DNA from: Pontibacter beigongshangensis
GTDB taxonomy: Bacteria; Bacteroidota; Bacteroidia; Cytophagales; Hymenobacteraceae
NCBI RefSeq assembly: GCF_014332515.1
Contig: NZ_VFSD01000003.1
Span: 1-64,000, forward strand
Length of the DNA: 64,000 bases
Direction of reading: 5' to 3'
Position numbers and translations under genes: made by a program. Under the pieces are notes generated by a model. The model was not told where the DNA came from and made no database searches. It saw only the letters and a program-made list of their open reading frames with translations. Positions 18,991 through 28,030 of this stretch are shown here, piece by piece (position 1 is the stretch's first letter; every line of letters begins with the position of its first letter).

Positions 18991-21642
18991 ATGAAAGTAA
19001 CCACTGTAACAGAGTTAACCACTCGCATAGAGAAGCTTCGTGAGGCCCAAAAAGTATTTGCTACCTACACCCAGGAGCAGGTAGACGAAATTTTCCGGCA
19101 GGCTGCCATAGCTGCCAACAATGCCCGGATCATACTGGCAAAAATGGCCACAGAAGAATCGGGTATGGGACTTGTGGAGGATAAAGTGATCAAGAACCAC
19201 TTTGCCTCGGAGTATATATATAACCAGTATAAAGATGCGAAAACCTGTGGCGTAATAGAAACAGACCAGGCCTTCGGCATTACCAAGATTGCGGAGCCTA
19301 TTGGCATCATCGCAGCGGTGGTACCTACCACCAACCCTACCTCTACTGCCATCTTCAAGGCCCTGATCGCGCTGAAAACCAGGAACGGCATTATATTCTC
19401 GCCTCACCCCAGAGCCAAGAAAGCCACGATTGCAGCAGCCCGCATCGTACTGGACGCTGCCGTTAAAGCGGGTGCGCCAGAGGGTATCATTGCCTGGATA
19501 GACGAGCCTTCTGTTGAGCTGTCGCAGGTAGTGATGGCGCTCTCTGACCTGACGCTGGCAACCGGTGGCCCGGGTATGGTAAAAGCGGCCTACTCATCTG
19601 GCAGGCCTGCCATAGGCGTAGGCGCAGGCAACACACCGGCCATCATAGACGAGACGGCCCATATTAAAATGGCGGTAAACTCCATCCTGCTATCCAAAAC
19701 CTTCGACAATGGCGTCATCTGCGCCTCAGAGCAATCCGTGATCGTGCTGGATGAGGTATATGAGGAAGTGAGAAAAGAATTTGCCGATCGTGGCGCTTAC
19801 CTGCTGGAAGGCGACGAAGTAGCCAAAGTCGGAAGCATTATTCTGCAGAAAGGCGTGCTGAATGCCAACATTGTAGGTCAGCCTGCTGCCAAAATTGCCG
19901 CGCTGGCCGGTGTCACCGTTCCGGAAGAAACCAAGATCCTGATCGGTGAGGTGGAGTCGGTGGAACTGGAAGAACCTTTCTCCCATGAGAAGCTGTCGCC
20001 GCTCCTGGCCATGTACCGTGCCACTGATTTTGAGGACGCACTTCAGAAGGCAGTGCGGCTGGTAGAGCTGGGCGGCTTTGGCCACACCTCAGTGCTGTAT
20101 ACCGACCAGGTAAAATCAGCAGACAGAATCCAGAAGTTCGGTGCCACCCTTAAAACCGGCCGGACCATCATCAACATGCCCTCTTCGCAGGGCGCTATTG
20201 GCGACATCTACAACTTCAGGCTGGCACCCTCGCTCACCCTGGGCTGCGGTAGCTGGGGAGGCAACTCCGTGTCTGAAAACGTGGGGGTAAAACATTTACT
20301 AAATATTAAGAGCGTAGCCGAAAGAAGAGAAAATATGCTGTGGTTCAGAGTACCCGAAAAAATCTACTTTAAATACGGCTGTCTGCCAGTAGCCCTGCGG
20401 GAACTGAAGGACCTGGGCAAGAAGCGGGCCTTTATCGTAACCGACAAGGTGCTCTATAACCTGGGCTTTGTAACAGTTGTGGAGAAAGTGCTCGATGAGT
20501 TGGGAATTGAATACAAGGTTTTCTTTGACGTGGCTCCGGACCCAACCCTGGCAACCGCCAGAAAAGGGGCCGAGGAAATGATCAGCTTCCAGCCCGATAC
20601 CATTATTGCCCTGGGCGGCGGTTCACCGATGGATGCGGCCAAGATCATGTGGGTGCTGTACGAACACCCCGAGGTACTGTTCGAAGACCTGGCCATGCGT
20701 TTTATGGACATCCGCAAACGCGTGTACAGCTTCCCGAAAATGGGTGGAAAAGCCATGTTCGTGGCCATTACCACCTCGGCCGGCACCGGCTCTGAAGTTA
20801 CGCCGTTTGCCGTGATCACCGACGAAAGCACCGGCGTAAAATACCCGCTCGCCGATTACGAGCTGACACCGGACATGGCCATTGTGGATGCCGAGCTGAT
20901 GATGCAGATGCCAAAAGGACTTACCTCTGCCTCCGGTATCGACGCGCTGACGCACGCCCTGGAAGCTTACGTATCGGTGCTTGCCTCGGAGTACACCAAT
21001 GGCCTGGCGCTGGAAGCCATCCGACTGATCTTTAAATACCTGCCGGCAGCCTACACAGAAGGAAGCACCAACATTAAGGCAAGGGAGAAAATGGCACATG
21101 CCTCTACCATTGCCGGTATGGCCTTCGCCAACGCCTTTCTGGGAGTGTGCCACTCGCTGGCGCACAAATTGGGGGCCACGCACCACATCGCGCACGGGGT
21201 GGCAAACGGTATGCTGATCAGCGAAGTTATCCGCTTCAATGCCGTGGATAACCCCAGAAAACAGGCGGCTTTCCCGCAGTACAAATACCCGAATGCCAAA
21301 TGGCGCTACGCCCGCATTGCCGACTACCTGAACCTGGGAGGCAGCACCGAAGACGAGAAAATAGAACTGCTGATTCAGGCGATTGAGGAACTGAAGGCCA
21401 AAGTCGGCATTCCGAAGTCGATTAGAGAAGCCGGCGTGGCCGATACCAAGTTCTATGCTTCGCTGGATGAGATGTCGGAGCAGGCCTTCGATGACCAGTG
21501 CACCGGAGCCAACCCGCGTTACCCGCTAATCAGTGAGCTGAAGCAGGTTTACATCCACGCCTTCGAAGGAAGAGCCGCTGCCCCCGTGCCTGTAGCCCCA
21601 CCAAGGGAGCAGGAGAAAGAAGAAGAAGCTGTAGAAGCTTAA
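18991..21642 (+). CDS. adhE: Bifunctional aldehyde/alcohol dehydrogenase
   Basis: This 883-aa protein has the canonical AdhE fusion. The N-terminal CoA-acylating aldehyde dehydrogenase spans about 1-440, with nucleophile Cys244 in GVICASEQ. The C-terminal iron-dependent alcohol dehydrogenase spans about 450-865, with GGGSPMDAAK, TTSAGTGSEVTPF, GIDALTHALEAY and the metal-site HSLAHKLGATHHIAHG. It reduces acetyl-CoA to acetaldehyde and then ethanol, regenerating NAD+ under oxygen limitation. It can also act on other aldehydes. The start is supported by AAGGAG 10 nt upstream, unusually SD-like for this genome. It stands upstream of an aldolase and a second alcohol dehydrogenase, suggesting a fermentation/deoxysugar block. 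The C-terminal tail is acidic (EQEKEEEAVEA). Confidence 0.96.
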   Translation: MKVTTVTELTTRIEKLREAQKVFATYTQEQVDEIFRQAAIAANNARIILAKMATEESGMGLVEDKVIKNHFASEYIYNQYKDAKTCGVIETDQAFGITKIAEPIGIIAAVVPTTNPTSTAIFKALIALKTRNGIIFSPHPRAKKATIAAARIVLDAAVKAGAPEGIIAWIDEPSVELSQVVMALSDLTLATGGPGMVKAAYSSGRPAIGVGAGNTPAIIDETAHIKMAVNSILLSKTFDNGVICASEQSVIVLDEVYEEVRKEFADRGAYLLEGDEVAKVGSIILQKGVLNANIVGQPAAKIAALAGVTVPEETKILIGEVESVELEEPFSHEKLSPLLAMYRATDFEDALQKAVRLVELGGFGHTSVLYTDQVKSADRIQKFGATLKTGRTIINMPSSQGAIGDIYNFRLAPSLTLGCGSWGGNSVSENVGVKHLLNIKSVAERRENMLWFRVPEKIYFKYGCLPVALRELKDLGKKRAFIVTDKVLYNLGFVTVVEKVLDELGIEYKVFFDVAPDPTLATARKGAEEMISFQPDTIIALGGGSPMDAAKIMWVLYEHPEVLFEDLAMRFMDIRKRVYSFPKMGGKAMFVAITTSAGTGSEVTPFAVITDESTGVKYPLADYELTPDMAIVDAELMMQMPKGLTSASGIDALTHALEAYVSVLASEYTNGLALEAIRLIFKYLPAAYTEGSTNIKAREKMAHASTIAGMAFANAFLGVCHSLAHKLGATHHIAHGVANGMLISEVIRFNAVDNPRKQAAFPQYKYPNAKWRYARIADYLNLGGSTEDEKIELLIQAIEELKAKVGIPKSIREAGVADTKFYASLDEMSEQAFDDQCTGANPRYPLISELKQVYIHAFEGRAAAPVPVAPPREQEKEEEAVEA

Positions 21643-21688
21643 AGCTAGTGCAATTATAGTTGTTTCATGTGCTTGGTTAACTTTCGTG

Positions 21689-21715
21689 ACCTCTCCTGTG
21701 TATTACAGGAGAGGT
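21689..21715 (+). terminator. Hairpin after adhE
   Basis: Perfect 11-bp arms ACCTCTCCTGT / ACAGGAGAGGT with a 5-nt loop, 46 nt beyond the adhE stop. No T-tract follows, so it may stabilise the 3' end rather than terminate transcription by itself. Confidence 0.6.
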
Positions 21716-21730
21716 TGCAAAGTGTAACGC

Positions 21731-21790
21731 AATTATTCTAATGAAATCAGCCCTCCTGAAGCTCTGCTGCTGTTGGTGCTGCTCTTTAGA
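21731..21790 (+). repeat. Dispersed repeat, half copy
   Basis: AATTATTCTAATGAAATCAG followed by CCCTCCTGAAG and a CTGCTGCTG tract. It lies between co-directional adhE and the aldolase gene. Confidence 0.75.
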
Positions 21791-21996
21791 AGTCTGTAAA
21801 AACTTTTTTCCAGCATATTCAAAGCGGCCAGATGCCGCGGAATGATCGTCACGGGAAAGGACGCTCGCGCCATCATAATTTTTAATTTGGCGAAGCACTA
21901 AAGCTACATCTGCAATCTACTTTTTAAATATTTAGAAGAAGTTCCTGCCTATAAACCTGCCAGAGGCATTCAGGGCGGAACACATTTTATAGCATC

Positions 21997-23298
21997 ATGA
22001 AAGAAACATTTAACACCCAGTTAATGCACCCCCGCGACCAGATCGCCATTATTATGGGGAGGATTTACAAAAGAGGACTGACCACGACATCCGGCGGCAA
22101 CATCTCCCTGCGCGACGAAAACGGAGACATCTGGATCTCGCCGGCAGGGGTAGACAAAGGATCGCTGCAGCCATCTGATATCGTGTGTGTGAAGAAAGAC
22201 GGGACTGTGGTCGGTAACCACAGGGCTTCCTCGGAGTTTCCGTTCCACAAGGCCATCTACGAAATAAGGCCCGACATCACGGCGATTATTCATGCTCACC
22301 CGCCAGCCCTGGTGTCTTTTAGTATTGTGCGGGAGATACCGCGTACCAACGTTATCTCGCAGGCAAAGCATGTGTGCGGACCCATTGGCTACGCAGCTTA
22401 TGAATTGCCGGGAAGTGCCGCTCTGGGCGCCAAAATTGCCGAAGAGTTCCTGAAAGGCTTCAAGGCCGTGATCATGGAAAACCATGGCACTGTAGTAGGA
22501 GGCTCCGACATGCTGGATGCCTTTCAGCGTTTCGAGACGCTGGAGTTCAGTGCCAGGGCCCTGCTTTACGGTAAACTGGTGGGAGAGCCTTCTTACCTCA
22601 CAGATGAGGAGATAGATGCCTTTGAAGAGCAGATACCACATTTGCTGCCCGAGATGGAAGAAGTGAGCCACCCGTCGGATGAGCGGGCGAAGCGGCAGGA
22701 GATCTGTAAAATTGTGCACCGTGCCTGTAACCACGGGCTCATGATCAGCTCTTACGGCACCGTTTCGGTACGCTGGCAAGGAAACGATTTCCTGATCACA
22801 CCTACCGGCACGCCGCGCTGGGACCTGCAGATCGACGACATTGTGCAGATAAAAGACGGGAAGCGTGAACCAGGGAAGATGCCGAGCCGCACCACCTACC
22901 TGCACCAGGAGATCTACGCACGCCACCCCGAGATCAACTCCATTATCCTGACGCAGTCGCCTTACCTGATGGCGTTTGCCGTTACGGGGGCGCAGTTCAA
23001 TGTGCGCACTATTCCTGAAAGCTGGATTTTTCTGCAGGACGTGCGGTCGCTGCCCTTTGGCATACAGTTTAAAGGCAGAATGGAGATTCCTGAAATACTC
23101 TCTACAGATAACCCGGCCGTGATGATCCGAAACGACTCGGTGCTGGTAACCGGCGACAAGCTGCTGCAGACGTTCGACCGGCTGGAGGTGGCGGAGTTCA
23201 GTGCCAAATCGCTGGTCATGTGCGCGCCTTTCGGTAAGATGGTGCCGATCAGCGACGAACAGGTGGAAGAGCTGCGGTCGGTTTTCCTGAAGGGGTAA
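21997..23298 (+). CDS. Tandem class II aldolase/adducin-domain protein
   Basis: This 433-aa protein has two class II aldolase domains in tandem. Domain 1 (about 10-210) keeps the whole metal site of fuculose-phosphate-type aldolases: Glu80 in SSEFPFH, His99 and His101 in HAHPP, and His163 in ENHGT. Domain 2 (about 228-425) has the same fold pattern but has lost these residues (ILTQSPY replaces HxH, GDKLLQ replaces NHG). It may therefore be structural or regulatory. Domain 1 probably cleaves a deoxy-sugar phosphate to lactaldehyde and DHAP. The alcohol dehydrogenase 163 bp downstream would then reduce the lactaldehyde. Substrate identity is inferred only. Confidence 0.82.
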   Translation: MKETFNTQLMHPRDQIAIIMGRIYKRGLTTTSGGNISLRDENGDIWISPAGVDKGSLQPSDIVCVKKDGTVVGNHRASSEFPFHKAIYEIRPDITAIIHAHPPALVSFSIVREIPRTNVISQAKHVCGPIGYAAYELPGSAALGAKIAEEFLKGFKAVIMENHGTVVGGSDMLDAFQRFETLEFSARALLYGKLVGEPSYLTDEEIDAFEEQIPHLLPEMEEVSHPSDERAKRQEICKIVHRACNHGLMISSYGTVSVRWQGNDFLITPTGTPRWDLQIDDIVQIKDGKREPGKMPSRTTYLHQEIYARHPEINSIILTQSPYLMAFAVTGAQFNVRTIPESWIFLQDVRSLPFGIQFKGRMEIPEILSTDNPAVMIRNDSVLVTGDKLLQTFDRLEVAEFSAKSLVMCAPFGKMVPISDEQVEELRSVFLKG

Positions 23299-23460
23299 AG
23301 CCTGGCTAATTTTTCATGGCATAAGAATGCCTGTTTTTTTAATTAAATTTTTTTTAGTGGACGAAGGAAGTAAATCTGAAAGGTTCCGGTAGGCTGTCAG
23401 TTTTGGTCGGCAGTTTCCCTGAGCCTGGATAAGCACAAAATCAAACCAATTATTATAATC

Positions 23461-24636
23461 ATGGAAACTGTAAGACGTATTTACTGGCCGGCCATAAACC
23501 TGATAGGGCCCGGCGCGGTGCGAGACATTGGCATAGAAATAAAAAAGCTGGGTCTCAGGCGACTCTTGCTTGTAACAGACAAGGTGCTGCGGGCAGTCGG
23601 TATTGTGCAAAAGGTAACAGATGTGCTGGATAATGCCGGAATAAGCTACGTTATTTTTGATGACGTAAAACCAAACCCTACCACGCGGAATGTGAAAGAC
23701 GGGCTGAAGGTATACCAGACCAGCTCCTGCGATGGTATAGTTTCAGTAGGGGGAGGGTCGCCGCAGGATGCGGCTAAAGCCATCGGTATTCTGTTCACCA
23801 ATGGGGGCGACATTACGCAGTATGAGGGTATTGGCAAATCCATGAAAAAATCAGTGCCGCTGATTGCCGTGAACACCACCGCAGGCACTGCCTCTGAGGT
23901 AACCATTAACTATGTGATCACAGACGAGGTGCGCAAAATTAAAATGGTGATCGTTGACCCTAACTCCCTGGCTACTGTTGCTGTAAACGACCCAGAACTG
24001 ATGCTCGGCAAACCGGCTGGCCTGACCGCCGCCACCGGCATGGATGCCCTCACACACGCGATTGAGGCCTACATTACCAAAGGCGCTTTCAGGCTGTCTG
24101 ACACGCTGGCCCTGGAGGCAATTAAACTGATTGGCGAATCTTTGGAGACGGCGGTGCAGGACGGTAAAAACCTGGAGGCGAGGTCTAAAATGGCCTGGGC
24201 CTCGTATATCGCCGGCCTTTCTTTTTCTAACTGTGGCCTGGGTATTGTGCACTCCATGGCGCATCAGCTTGGGTCAGAATACGATCTGCCGCACGGGGTG
24301 GCCAATGCGCTGCTGCTGCCTTTCGTGTCGGAATACAATGCCGAAGTATGCCCTGAGAAGTTCAGGAACATTGCCATAGCCTTAGGCCGCGATGTGGAAG
24401 GGCTTACGGTAGAAGAGGCCAGCCAGCAGGCCATTACTGCCCTGAAAGAGATGGCCGAAAAGCTGCAGATCCCGAAACTGGCGGAAACGCCGTTTAAACC
24501 CGAAGACATAGAACGACTCTCTGAACAGGCCTTTGCCGATGTTTGCACCGGCGGAAACCCCAAAACCGTGACAGTGCCGGATATTATGGCAATTTTCAGG
24601 AAAGCCTACGAAGTAGAGGCGCTGGAGCCGGCCTAA
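23461..24636 (+). CDS. Iron-containing alcohol dehydrogenase (lactaldehyde reductase-like)
   Basis: This 391-aa protein is a group III metal alcohol dehydrogenase. It has an NAD-binding GGGSPQDAAKAIG loop, NTTAGTASEVT, GLTAATGMDALTHAIEAY and the metal ligands in HSMAHQLGSEYDLPHG. Length and motifs fit the FucO / 1,3-propanediol dehydrogenase group. In this context a role in reducing L-lactaldehyde to 1,2-propanediol is likely. It probably forms an operon with the aldolase and is followed by a strong terminator at 24654. Confidence 0.88.
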   Translation: METVRRIYWPAINLIGPGAVRDIGIEIKKLGLRRLLLVTDKVLRAVGIVQKVTDVLDNAGISYVIFDDVKPNPTTRNVKDGLKVYQTSSCDGIVSVGGGSPQDAAKAIGILFTNGGDITQYEGIGKSMKKSVPLIAVNTTAGTASEVTINYVITDEVRKIKMVIVDPNSLATVAVNDPELMLGKPAGLTAATGMDALTHAIEAYITKGAFRLSDTLALEAIKLIGESLETAVQDGKNLEARSKMAWASYIAGLSFSNCGLGIVHSMAHQLGSEYDLPHGVANALLLPFVSEYNAEVCPEKFRNIAIALGRDVEGLTVEEASQQAITALKEMAEKLQIPKLAETPFKPEDIERLSEQAFADVCTGGNPKTVTVPDIMAIFRKAYEVEALEPA

Positions 24637-24653
24637 GCCGCTGTTGTCATCAT

Positions 24654-24686
24654 TTCAGGTGGGCTAACGATTTTAGCCCACCTGAA
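24654..24686 (+). terminator. Rho-independent terminator after the alcohol dehydrogenase gene
   Basis: Perfect 13-bp arms (TTCAGGTGGGCTA / TAGCCCACCTGAA) with a 7-nt loop, followed by TTTTATTTT. It lies 18 nt after the stop. Confidence 0.92.
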
Positions 24687-24920
24687 TTTTATTTTGCCGA
24701 AGCTGCTAATAGCCAGCCACACAAGACCCGGAATTTGAGGCTCGGTTCTTTCAATTTGAACAGAAGGAACAAAAAGTCCCGCATTCAGTCTTCCGAAGCG
24801 CCGCCATTTTATAGGCCGATACGTGATGGCGATGACTTTTTTATGCACCACAACCTTTCTGCTTTAAATGCAATCAGGTGGAAAAAGGGGTATTGGAAAT
24901 TTGCAATTTTAGATGCTCTT

Positions 24921-25601
24921 TTAAATATGGTGCCTTTTCAGTTGCTCTAGTTCCAGCGCCAGCTCCTGATTATGGTTCATCTCTGTTTGCAGTTCGCGCT
25001 TTAGTTTGATTTCGCGCTCACGGGCAGTTTTCTTGTACTCGTTGAGTTCAAGCTCTATGGCGTTGTATTCATTCAGTTTTTCAACAGCTACCACGTTGCT
25101 GCGCTTATACTGCTGAATTTTTATGGCAAGCAGCACCAGCAGGGCCAGAATAATAACGGCCGTCAGGATGACGTAAAACTGCTTTTTCATGTCGATGCCC
25201 AGCACCGACAGGCTGTTGACATCATGCAGGCTAGCCTGTACCTGTTTGTCTTTCTCCTGATTATCAAGTTTTAAGGCCTGTATTTGTTTCTGCTGCTCCG
25301 CAATAGTCTGGCGGGCCTGAGCCAGGTAGTCTTCAGCCGCCTTTTTGTCGTCTATCAGGCCTTGCTCCGTTGCTTTGATGGTTTGCTGTACGCTCCTCCA
25401 GAAAGCATCCAGGGCACTTACATTCACTACTTTATATTCCCGGTTATTTTCGCGGTAAGAGTTCGATCCTTCTTTCAGGCTGTTATACTGCCGGGCAAGA
25501 GGGGCAGGCGATGCAGATTCTTTCGTATTGGTTTGTTGTGCGGTTGCTGTTGCTATGGAGAGAAAAAACAAGCAAAGCAACGGGTATAAAAGAGTTTTCA
25601 T
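24921..25601 (-). CDS. Exported coiled-coil single-pass membrane protein, unknown function
   Basis: This 226-aa protein has a signal peptide (about 1-21, ending ATAQ), then a charged helical ectodomain with heptad-like pattern (about 60-130). A membrane segment (about 142-163, QFYVILTAVIILALLVLLAI) and a cytoplasmic coiled coil (about 165-226, rich in E/L/K) complete it. No enzymatic motif is visible and the family is not recognised. A weak -7-like box (TAACTTTA on minus, near 25638) lies upstream of the start. It converges on the alcohol dehydrogenase gene and is probably monocistronic. Confidence 0.7.
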   Translation of the reverse strand: MKTLLYPLLCLFFLSIATATAQQTNTKESASPAPLARQYNSLKEGSNSYRENNREYKVVNVSALDAFWRSVQQTIKATEQGLIDDKKAAEDYLAQARQTIAEQQKQIQALKLDNQEKDKQVQASLHDVNSLSVLGIDMKKQFYVILTAVIILALLVLLAIKIQQYKRSNVVAVEKLNEYNAIELELNEYKKTAREREIKLKRELQTEMNHNQELALELEQLKRHHI

Positions 25602-26028
25602 ACGTAGAATTATAAAGTTTGACTTATAGAAAACTGGGTAAAGTTAAAAAAATATTCTTTAGGAAGAGACAGTTGCTCTTTCAATCTGCCGAAGCAGCCT
25701 GATCTTCTGCTTAAAACACCAAATTAACCTAAATATTGTAATAGTCTGAGTGTTTATGCCGTAAATTCATGTTGGCTTCGCCCGTAATTGTTTTATGATC
25801 AAGGAGATACAACTCGCGCCTTTGGTCCTCTACACAGGTAAAACGGCTGTAGGCCACAGCCTGGGATTATTTAACAGGCCGGGCTTGATGTTGCCAGAGC
25901 CTATCGAGGGCAGTAAGAATTAAGGTTAGTTAGCAGGAATGGCGTCAACAGCTTTATTTTTAACCGATTATGAAAGTATTTCTTCTATATATGAAATATA
26001 ATATCTACTTTGAGGCAAAAAACAAAGC
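25602..26028. other. Divergent intergenic region
   Basis: About 430 bases between divergent genes, presumably carrying both promoters. No exact -7 box, repeat copy or RNA was recognised. Confidence 0.45.
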
Positions 26029-27657
26029 ATGTGCCTTAAATCTACTTTTAAATTTGCCCTTCTTGCGCTTTTCCCATTTACCAGCCTAACAGCCTTAGGC
26101 CAGCTAGCCAACCCTGTTCCGGTGTCCATCCCCTTTTCAGACCTGAGGGTCCACCTGCACCAGTTCGCGCAGATACCGGTGGGGCCACAGGGCAATTCAG
26201 AAAATGTGCCGCGCATTAACATGGTGCGGGAACTACCCGACAAAAGCGGCAGGCTGGCGGTGATAGACCTCAACGGCTACCTGTACCTGCTCGATGAGGC
26301 TGGCCAACACAACCTGTACCTCAATTTCCGGAATCATTTTCCGAAGTTTATTGATAGCCCTGGCAAAGGCACGGGCGCGGGCGCCATGGCTTTTCACCCG
26401 GAGTTTGCTGAGAACGGCATCTTTTATACCACCCATGCCGAGCAGAACAAGGCCGCTACCGCCGACTTCAGGCCTATAGACGATTCCAGGATAACGCTGC
26501 AGTGGGTGCTTACGCGCTGGGTGGCAACCGATCCGGCGGCGGCTACCTTTGCCGGCACTAAAGAGGAAATGGTGCGGATGGAGTTTACCACCCAGATCCA
26601 CGGTACCCAGGACATCACGTTTAATCCTTATGCCGAAAAGGGCAGCCCTGACTATGGCATGCTCTATATCTGCCAGGGAGAGGGAGGCGCCTCTGAGGCG
26701 GGCAAGTACCAAAATGTGGCGAACAAGGCAAGCTTTATGGGCGCCATCTGGCGGATAGACCCTGAAGGAACGAACAGCCGGAACGGTAAGTACGGCATAC
26801 CAGCCGATAACCCCTTTGTGGAAGAGGCAGGCAGTGTGAAAGAATTGTGGGCGTACGGGTTCCGGAACCCGCACCGGCTGGCCTTTGAGCAAAGAGGGGA
26901 GAAGGTGCTGCTTTTTGTTGGCGATATAGGCCAACATGCCATCGAAGAAGTGAATCTGATCGAGAAGGGAGGCAATTACGGGTGGGACAAGCGCGAAGGA
27001 ACCTTTGAGTACAGACGCACCGACAGAAAAGTGTATGCCTTGCCGGCCACTGACCCGGAAACCTATTACTACCCGGTAGCGCAGTACGACCACGACGAAG
27101 GAGCCGCCGTCAGCCTCGGCTTTGCCTGGAAAGCAGCGCACTCGCCCGCATTTATGGGCCAGTTTTTCCTGGGCGATATCCTGCACGGCCATATCTTTCA
27201 TGCGCCGCTGGCCTCGCTGGAGCAAGGAAGTCAGCAGCCGCTAAAAAAAGCACGCATCGTGACACCCGATGGCACCACGACCACCTTCCGCGAATGGATA
27301 ACGGCCAACAGGGTAGACCTGCGCTTTGCCAGAAAAAGCAGTGGCGAAATCATGCTCTTCACCAAAACCGACGGCAGGATCTACAACATAACCGATGGCA
27401 GCACCCTCAGTTCGAATAGAGAGACCTACGAAACCGCATTCTGGTTTGCTCCCAATCCTGCTTCCGATCGTTTAACCATTTACTCAAAGGGGCAGGGGCA
27501 GATATTGGTGCTGGACCTGAGTGGCAAGCAACTCGTTAAAGAGACGGTACTGAGAAAGGAGCAGGCCATTGATATTTCGCAACTGGCAAGGGGGGCTTAC
27601 ATATTGGTTTTAGAAGGGGCAGGTCAAACCCAACACCACCTGTTCCTGAAGCAGTAA
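26029..27657 (+). CDS. Secreted PQQ-dependent sugar dehydrogenase with T9SS sorting domain
   Basis: This 542-aa protein has a signal peptide (ending TALGQ) and a six-bladed glucose/sorbosone dehydrogenase domain (about 45-440). Family markers are GTGAGAMAFHPEFAENGIFYTTH, ELWAYGFRNPHRLAFE and GDIGQHAIEEVNLIEKGGNYGW. The C-terminal 75 residues form a type A T9SS sorting domain (FAPNPASDRLTIY...GAYILVLEGAG). It is probably exported through T9SS and held on or released from the surface, oxidising an aldose with PQQ as cofactor. The exact substrate is unknown. Confidence 0.88.
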   Translation: MCLKSTFKFALLALFPFTSLTALGQLANPVPVSIPFSDLRVHLHQFAQIPVGPQGNSENVPRINMVRELPDKSGRLAVIDLNGYLYLLDEAGQHNLYLNFRNHFPKFIDSPGKGTGAGAMAFHPEFAENGIFYTTHAEQNKAATADFRPIDDSRITLQWVLTRWVATDPAAATFAGTKEEMVRMEFTTQIHGTQDITFNPYAEKGSPDYGMLYICQGEGGASEAGKYQNVANKASFMGAIWRIDPEGTNSRNGKYGIPADNPFVEEAGSVKELWAYGFRNPHRLAFEQRGEKVLLFVGDIGQHAIEEVNLIEKGGNYGWDKREGTFEYRRTDRKVYALPATDPETYYYPVAQYDHDEGAAVSLGFAWKAAHSPAFMGQFFLGDILHGHIFHAPLASLEQGSQQPLKKARIVTPDGTTTTFREWITANRVDLRFARKSSGEIMLFTKTDGRIYNITDGSTLSSNRETYETAFWFAPNPASDRLTIYSKGQGQILVLDLSGKQLVKETVLRKEQAIDISQLARGAYILVLEGAGQTQHHLFLKQ

Positions 27658-27671
27658 TGTTTAGGTCAGGG

Positions 27672-27699
27672 AATTATTTGAATGAAAATGGCCCTCCAG
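27672..27699 (+). repeat. Dispersed repeat, half copy
   Basis: AATTATTTGAATGAAAATGG then CCCTCCAG, with variant TTTGAAT in place of TTCTAAT. The same variant occurs in the nearby copy at 27957. Confidence 0.75.
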
Positions 27700-27867
27700 C
27701 GTCTTCAGTTGCTTCTCCTAAAAGGACACAAGGGGCAGGGCATAAGACACAAGGCCTCCTTCATTTTGTCTGAACCAGAATTTATAAAATGGAAAAATGT
27801 AGAGAATCGATTTGTATGATACTGCGCATATATGATGGCTCCGAACGAATTTTCTACGGGCCAGCAT

Positions 27868-27935
27868 CATCTTCAAACTCCCCTATCTTCACATCTTCAA
27901 GTTAGAGATCAACCAGTTAACCATTAGGCAAGTCT
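27868..27935. repeat. AT-rich dispersed repeat, second family
   Basis: CTTCAAACTCCCC, ATCTTCACATCTTCAAG and GATCAACCAGTTAACCATTA tracts resemble the reverse complement of the 16711/16914 repeats. It sits between two dispersed palindromic repeat copies. Confidence 0.45.
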
Positions 27936-27956
27936 ACAATTAACCAGCTGCAACCA

Positions 27957-28012
27957 AATTATTTGAATGAAAAAGCCCCTCCGGAGTGCTGCTGCTCCGG
28001 AGGGGCTTTTTA
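27957..28012. repeat. Dispersed palindromic repeat forming a bidirectional terminator
   Basis: The family end AATTATTTGAATG runs into perfect 17-bp arms 27970-27986 and 27995-28011 (A5-GCCCCTCCGGAG and its complement with T5), with an 8-nt loop TGCTGCTG. It is 18 nt from the asnA stop and also faces the sugar dehydrogenase gene, so it should terminate both. It is the clearest example that this family can carry terminator function. Confidence 0.88.
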
Positions 28013-28030
28013 GCAGGATACCTGGTTCTT

